DNA of 9,651 nucleotides from CAYJAD01 sp964372165 (lineage in GTDB: Bacteria; Desulfobacterota; Desulfovibrionia; Desulfovibrionales; Desulfovibrionaceae). Shown here piece after piece: positions 6,685 to 9,651 of this stretch; position 1 is the first letter of the stretch, and each line of letters starts with the position of its first letter. The position numbers and the translations under genes were made by a program. The DNA lies in contig CAYJPT010000089.1 in the NCBI GenBank assembly GCA_964372165.1, positions 1 to 9,651 on the forward strand. Direction: 5' to 3'. The notes under the pieces were generated by a model that did not search any database, was not told the origin of the DNA, and saw only the letters and a list, made by a program, of their open reading frames with translations.

Positions 6685-8001
6685 TTATAAAATATAACGG
6701 CTTAAATCCTTATCTACACGTACATCTTCCAAATGTTTTTCAACATAAACTTTATCTATAATAATCTCTGTACCTGATTGTTCAGGAGCCTCAAATGATA
6801 TATCAGCTAAGATTTTTTCCATAATAGTATATAAACGACGTGCACCAATGTTTTCTGTTTGTGCATTGGTTAATTCAGCAAAAGCCGCTATTTCTTCTAA
6901 TCCATCATCGGTATATTTAATACTTACGCCTTCTGTACCAAGCAAGGCCACATATTGGCGAGTTAAAGCATTATCAGGTTCAGTTAAAATACGTAAAAAT
7001 TCTTCACGTCCAAGAGCTTGCAATTCTACACGTAATGGGAAACGCCCTTGTAATTCAGGTATTAAGTCAGATGGCTTACTAAAATGAAATGCGCCAGCAG
7101 CAATAAATAAAACATGATCTGTACGCACCATACCATGCTTAGTGTTTACAACACTACCTTCAACTATGGGTAAAAGATCTCGTTGCACACCTTCGCGTGA
7201 AATATCTGAAGAACGTGTTGATGATGTACTGGCAATTTTATCAATTTCATCAATAAAAATAATGCCTCCTTGCTCTACTCGTTCACGTGCTTTTTCAATT
7301 ATAGATTCTTCATCTACAAGCTTTCCTGATTCTTCTTGTATTAGAACATTAAATGCTTGGCCAATTTTCATCTTACGTTTTTTAGGTTTTGGAGGAAAGG
7401 CTTTTCCAAACATATCCTTTACTTGACTACCCATACCTTCCATACCTGGTATGGCAAAAACATCAATACTTGGGCCAGATTGCTCAAGCACTTCCATCTC
7501 TACTTCTCTATCATCCATAAAACCTTGGCGTAATTGTTGGCGTAATTTCTCGCGTGTAGCATCTCTTGTCCCATCACCACCAAAAGATGCTGGAAGCAGT
7601 AAATCAAGCAAGCGTGACTCTGCAGCGGCTTCTGCAGCTTCTTTCACGCGGATATTTTCTTCATCACGCACAATATTAATGCTTATTTCCATAAGGTCGC
7701 GTACCATTGATTCAACATCACGACCTACATAACCAACTTCCGTAAACTTTGTTGCTTCAACTTTTACAAATGGCACACCACAAAGCTTTGCAAGACGTCT
7801 GGCAATTTCTGTTTTACCAACGCCGGTTGGCCCCATCATAATAATATTCTTAGGTGCAACCTCATCTCTAAGTTCAGGGGCAAGGCGCCCTCTTCGCCAA
7901 CGATTTCTAACTGCAACTGCCACCATTTTTTTTGCTTGCTCTTGACCAACAATGTACTTATCAAGCTCTGCTACCACTTCTCTAGGAGTTAAGGTTATCA
8001 T
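6685..8001 (-). CDS. hslU: HslU, ATPase subunit of the HslVU (ClpYQ) protease
   Basis: The product is 438 residues (E. coli HslU has 443), a AAA+ unfoldase that forms a hexamer and feeds unfolded proteins to the HslV peptidase in the cytoplasm. Visible: Walker A GPTGVGKT (57-64); the pore loop GYVGRD (90-95); the family-specific I domain (about 110-235), including the glycine-rich segment around 185-200; Walker B GIIFIDEID (246-254); an AEC-type sensor region VLFIAAGAF (297-305); arginine finger R320; sensor-2 GARR (386-389); and the C-terminal DLSRYIL, the tail that inserts into HslV to activate it. Every functional site is intact. GGAG (8007-8010) lies 5 nt before the ATG. The gene is usually directly downstream of hslV, but here 8002-8158 is non-coding and the next gene is divergent, so hslV must be elsewhere or absent. 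The intact tail argues for a working HslV partner in the genome. Confidence 0.96.
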   Translation of the reverse strand: MITLTPREVVAELDKYIVGQEQAKKMVAVAVRNRWRRGRLAPELRDEVAPKNIIMMGPTGVGKTEIARRLAKLCGVPFVKVEATKFTEVGYVGRDVESMVRDLMEISINIVRDEENIRVKEAAEAAAESRLLDLLLPASFGGDGTRDATREKLRQQLRQGFMDDREVEMEVLEQSGPSIDVFAIPGMEGMGSQVKDMFGKAFPPKPKKRKMKIGQAFNVLIQEESGKLVDEESIIEKARERVEQGGIIFIDEIDKIASTSSTRSSDISREGVQRDLLPIVEGSVVNTKHGMVRTDHVLFIAAGAFHFSKPSDLIPELQGRFPLRVELQALGREEFLRILTEPDNALTRQYVALLGTEGVSIKYTDDGLEEIAAFAELTNAQTENIGARRLYTIMEKILADISFEAPEQSGTEIIIDKVYVEKHLEDVRVDKDLSRYIL

Positions 8002-8158
8002 TTTTGCTCCAAACTAAATTAAATTTTATAAATAAAATCATTCAATTAATACAACGTTTTAAAGAAATACTATAAAAAATGTAAAGTTTTTATCATATGA
8101 TATTTGTAATATTCTCTAAATTATAAGCCCCATTTTGCAAATTGCAATGCCTGCACAT
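8002..8158. promoter_or_regulatory. Divergent intergenic region upstream of hslU and of the small membrane protein
   Basis: Promoters for both directions should lie here. GGAG for hslU is at 8007-8010. The best hslU promoter guess on the minus strand is a poor TTGTAT and TATAAA pair 18 bp apart, with no sign of a heat-shock sigma-32 motif or CIRCE element. TATCATATGATA (8091-8102) is a perfect 12-bp palindrome near the middle and could be an operator. The plus-strand promoter is not clear. No ribosome site precedes the small membrane gene. Confidence 0.4.
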
Positions 8159-8401
8159 ATGGATTATGATTATTTTATGCTTTCATATTTACATTGGAAT
8201 CTTTATATTGGCCCTTTGCTCCTTGCACTGGGTATAATTTTGCAGGTTTACTTTCTTTTACGTCCAAATATTTCATTTTTTATTGCACTTATTGGCGCTG
8301 TTATGCTTGGTATCGTTGCTTACATGGACAGTGATATTTTTTTATTTGTGGGTCAAATTTTTATCCTTATACTTCTATGGGCGCAGAAAGAAAAAAAATG
8401 A
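8159..8401 (+). CDS. Small three-helix membrane protein, LAB_N-like by eye
   Basis: From the ATG at 8159 the product is 80 residues; ATG at 8147 or TTG at 8135 would add 4 or 8. No start has a clear ribosome site. Three hydrophobic segments are visible, about residues 16-34, 38-56 and 59-73, with a basic tail QKEKK, so it is an inner-membrane protein. The second half (ISFFIALIGAVML, then AYMDSDIFLFVGQIFILILLW) resembles the stand-alone 'lipid A biosynthesis N-terminal' (LAB_N) domain, which has a comparable G, then D-x-[VI]-F-[IL]-x-GQ pattern. The RFxxQWxxSE block of that family is missing. The stop TGA overlaps the next start as ATGA, so it is translationally coupled to the TVP38-type gene and probably works in the same membrane process. 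Function is unproven. Confidence 0.7.
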   Translation: MDYDYFMLSYLHWNLYIGPLLLALGIILQVYFLLRPNISFFIALIGAVMLGIVAYMDSDIFLFVGQIFILILLWAQKEKK

Positions 8402-9072
8402 ATGCATCAAGTTTATTTCGTATAATTTCAATCTTCTTATATGTAATACTTGCTATCATCGTCTGGAAAATTATTAGCATTAACGATGCCTTAAGCGAGC
8501 AATGGATGGACACATATGTGCGAAGTTATGGCAATTTAGGCATACTAATATATGTCTTTATCGTCACTATACTTATTACAATGGGCGTTCCTCGTCAAAT
8601 TTGTAGCATACTTGGAGGATACGTTTTTGGCTTGTGGCAAGGCACATTATGGGCAACACTTGCAACAGCACTTGCATGCATTGCATGCTTTACTTATGCA
8701 CGCTTTTTAGGTCAAGAATTAATCAATAAAAAATATGGTCATAGGCTTGAAAATTTTAATGATTTTTTGTGCCAATCACCATTTTTATTAAGCTTAGTAG
8801 TTCGTATTGTTCCTTTAGGCAGCAATTTTTTAACAAATTTTTTAGCTGGTGTAAGCCGCATCCCGGCTAAATCATTCCTTGGTGGCTCCATAATTGGCTT
8901 TACAGTGCAAAATTTTATTTTTGCACTTATGGGCAGTGGACTGCACACCCCACAAAGCACATATGCTTTATATAGTGTAGCTTTATATATTGTGTCGTTA
9001 TTACTAGGATATTGGGTGTATTTACGCTATAAAAATTTTAAAAATCAAAAAAAAATTGATATTATAAATTAA
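8398..9072 (+). CDS. TVP38/TMEM64 (VTT/SNARE-associated) family inner-membrane protein
   Basis: The product is 224 residues from the ATG at 8398. I prefer this to the ATG at 8377 because it overlaps the upstream stop as ATGA and follows the A/G-rich AGAAAG, while nothing resembling a ribosome site precedes 8377. Hydrophobic segments occur at about 8-27, 48-66, 70-103, 127-150, 160-180 and 188-209. Family landmarks are VPRQICSILGGYVFGLWQG (64-82) and RIVPLGSNFLTNFLAGVSRI (136-155), giving the GG-x-x-FG and R-x-x-P...N-x-x-AG patterns of VTT proteins. Relatives (DedA, TMEM41B, VMP1) move or scramble phospholipids or undecaprenyl phosphate. For bacterial TVP38 members the substrate is generally unknown. 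The C-terminal basic tail KNFKNQKKI should be cytoplasmic. It is coupled to the preceding small membrane gene. Confidence 0.88.
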   Translation: MNASSLFRIISIFLYVILAIIVWKIISINDALSEQWMDTYVRSYGNLGILIYVFIVTILITMGVPRQICSILGGYVFGLWQGTLWATLATALACIACFTYARFLGQELINKKYGHRLENFNDFLCQSPFLLSLVVRIVPLGSNFLTNFLAGVSRIPAKSFLGGSIIGFTVQNFIFALMGSGLHTPQSTYALYSVALYIVSLLLGYWVYLRYKNFKNQKKIDIIN

Positions 9073-9173
9073 TACAATAATTAACTGTTATTTTTAATGG
9101 TTTATTAAACAAAGTTATACTAAATTACCTAAAAATAAAACACTTGCTTTTTTAGCAATAAGCATTAAATTAT

Positions 9174-9204
9174 TTGTCCCCATGTTGCACTTTTGTACTA
9201 TAAT
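9174..9204 (+). promoter_or_regulatory. Candidate ssrA promoter
   Basis: A perfect TATAAT (9199-9204) lies 24 bp before the mature tmRNA 5' end, which leaves room for a short 5' leader removed by RNase P. The best -35 is TTGTCC (9174-9179, 4/6) with a 19-bp spacer; a closer TTGCAC (9185-9190) is too near to serve. The -10 assignment is firmer than the -35. Confidence 0.55.
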
Positions 9205-9228
9205 GTTAATTTGCAACTAATTTCAAAA

Positions 9229-9605
9229 GGGGGCGCATTGGTTTCGACGGGGATGTGGAAGCCAAAGTTGCAGGTCGAGGCGCCGCTGGCCTCGTTAAAA
9301 GCGGCAACAAAGTAATTGCCAAGAACGATTACGACTACGCCTACGCTGCTTAATACCAGCGCGGCAACGGTCACTCGATGACCTCGTCAATCCGGATGAC
9401 GCCTAATAATCCGGTGCGGCGACACTTTATTAGGCTAGCCAAGGTATGCGTTTGCTGGTGCCAAGGCGAAAATCTTGCAGCGAACTGGTCAAAGATCGCC
9501 TGGTTGGGGGCTACATCTACGACGAGAATTAAGCCTAACCTAAACCTGTAGACGCTTTGCGTGGAACTTTCTCGGACGGGGGTTCGACTCCCCCCGCCTC
9601 CACCA
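9229..9605 (+). ncRNA. ssrA: Transfer-messenger RNA (tmRNA, SsrA), complete
   Basis: tmRNA is charged with alanine and, with SmpB, rescues stalled ribosomes and tags the unfinished protein for proteolysis. The 5' end GGGGGCG (9229-9235) pairs over 7 bp with CGCCTCC (9595-9601), then discriminator A and encoded CCA (9603-9605). The third pair is G-U (9231/9599), the alanyl-tRNA synthetase identity element. The conserved GGTTTCGACGGGGAT follows the acceptor strand, and the T arm carries GGGGGTTCGACTCCCCC. Pseudoknot 1 is explicit: CGAGGC (9276-9281) pairs with GCCTCG (9289-9294), and loop GCCGCT (9282-9287) pairs with AGCGGC (9300-9305). A later pseudoknot uses CCGGAT (9392-9397)/ATCCGG (9409-9414) and GCCTAATAA (9401-9409)/TTATTAGGC (9427-9435). 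The total of 377 nt is near the 363 nt of E. coli. It is one-piece and not circularly permuted, and its GC is much higher than the surroundings, as expected for a structured RNA. Confidence 0.98.
9318..9353 (+). other. tmRNA tag reading frame (AKNDYDYAYAA)
   Basis: Resume codon GCC (9318-9320) opens eleven codons ending at TAA (9351-9353): A-K-N-D-Y-D-Y-A-Y-A-A. From memory this is close to the Desulfovibrio tag type (ANNDYDYAYAA), with Lys replacing Asn at position 2. The C-terminal Ala-Ala is the ClpXP degron end. It ends YAA where E. coli has LAA. Confidence 0.93.
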
Positions 9606-9651
9606 ATATGCAATTTCTTTAAGTCCTATGATGCCCAAAAAACATTGTAGG

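Noticed and set aside
6848..7732. Plus-strand serine-rich open frames across hslU
   Set aside because: They are antisense to an intact HslU with all motifs; serine/arginine-rich composition is typical of shadows.
8377..8397. Upstream ATG at 8377 for the TVP38-type protein
   Set aside because: It has no ribosome site and would overlap the small membrane gene by 25 bp; the ATG at 8398 forms the common ATGA coupling.
9144..9158. TTGCT-TTTTT-AGCAA hairpin after the TVP38-type gene
   Set aside because: The T-run is the loop, not a tail, and the stem is 5 bp; not a credible terminator.
9371..9613. Minus-strand 80-codon open frame beginning MHIGGGGGSRTPV
   Set aside because: It lies antisense to the tmRNA; the GGGGGSRTPV start is the reverse complement of the acceptor and T-arm. 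This is a well-known false protein call over ssrA.
9606..9651. Start of a gene after the tmRNA (ATGATG at 9628)
   Set aside because: No ribosome site and only 24 bases before the window ends; cannot be supported.
1..9651. CRISPR arrays, insertion sequences, tRNA-linked integration and defence genes
   Set aside because: No direct repeats with regular spacers, no transposase or integrase frames, and no duplicated tmRNA 3' end were seen. The tmRNA is a common integration target, but the window stops 46 bp after it.

Overview
The window is low in GC (by eye about one third, and 15-25% in some intergenic stretches). It carries ordinary chromosomal genes with no sign of phage, conjugative or CRISPR material. 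The best taxonomic hints are the tmRNA, whose tag reads AKNDYDYAYAA, and a two-gene RdgC-like unit. Both point to Desulfovibrionales (Desulfovibrionaceae) and suggest an AT-rich, possibly host-associated relative such as the Lawsonia/Bilophila/Desulfovibrio group. This rests on remembered family resemblance, not on a search.

Layout, left to right. (1) 1-65: two adjacent perfect inverted repeats downstream of a minus-strand unit. (2) 66-1215, minus: two small genes 4 bp apart. Read together they cover the N-terminal and C-terminal halves of an RdgC-type recombination-associated DNA-binding protein. Good Shine-Dalgarno sites correct both starts to internal ATGs, and a candidate promoter lies at 1266-1294. 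(3) 1216-1839: a 624-bp gene-free region. At about 1469-1680 it holds an island of clearly higher GC that looks like a decayed minus-strand gene. (4) 1840-2631, plus: a 23S/16S rRNA pseudouridine synthase of the RsuA/RluB family. (5) 2752-5574, plus: a 940-residue soluble hybrid histidine kinase with four PAS-type sensor modules, three of them in an exact 129-residue register. A promoter-like sequence with an overlapping dyad precedes it. (6) 5595-6497, minus: MenA, for menaquinone synthesis. (7) 6685-8001, minus: HslU, the ATPase of the HslVU protease, with no hslV next to it. (8) 8159-9072, plus: a short three-helix membrane protein (LAB_N-like by eye) translationally coupled through ATGA to a TVP38/TMEM64 (VTT) membrane protein. 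(9) 9229-9605, plus: ssrA (tmRNA), complete from acceptor stem to encoded CCA.

The genes serve separate housekeeping roles: recombination control, rRNA modification, signal sensing, quinone synthesis, proteolysis, membrane lipid or envelope function, and ribosome rescue. The only evident multigene units are the RdgC-like pair and the small-membrane-protein/TVP38 pair; hslU and menA are co-directional but separated by 187 bp. I did not find a convincing new defence or mobile system. The points most worth following are the split RdgC, the triplicated PAS module, the gene remnant at 1469-1648, and hslU without hslV.
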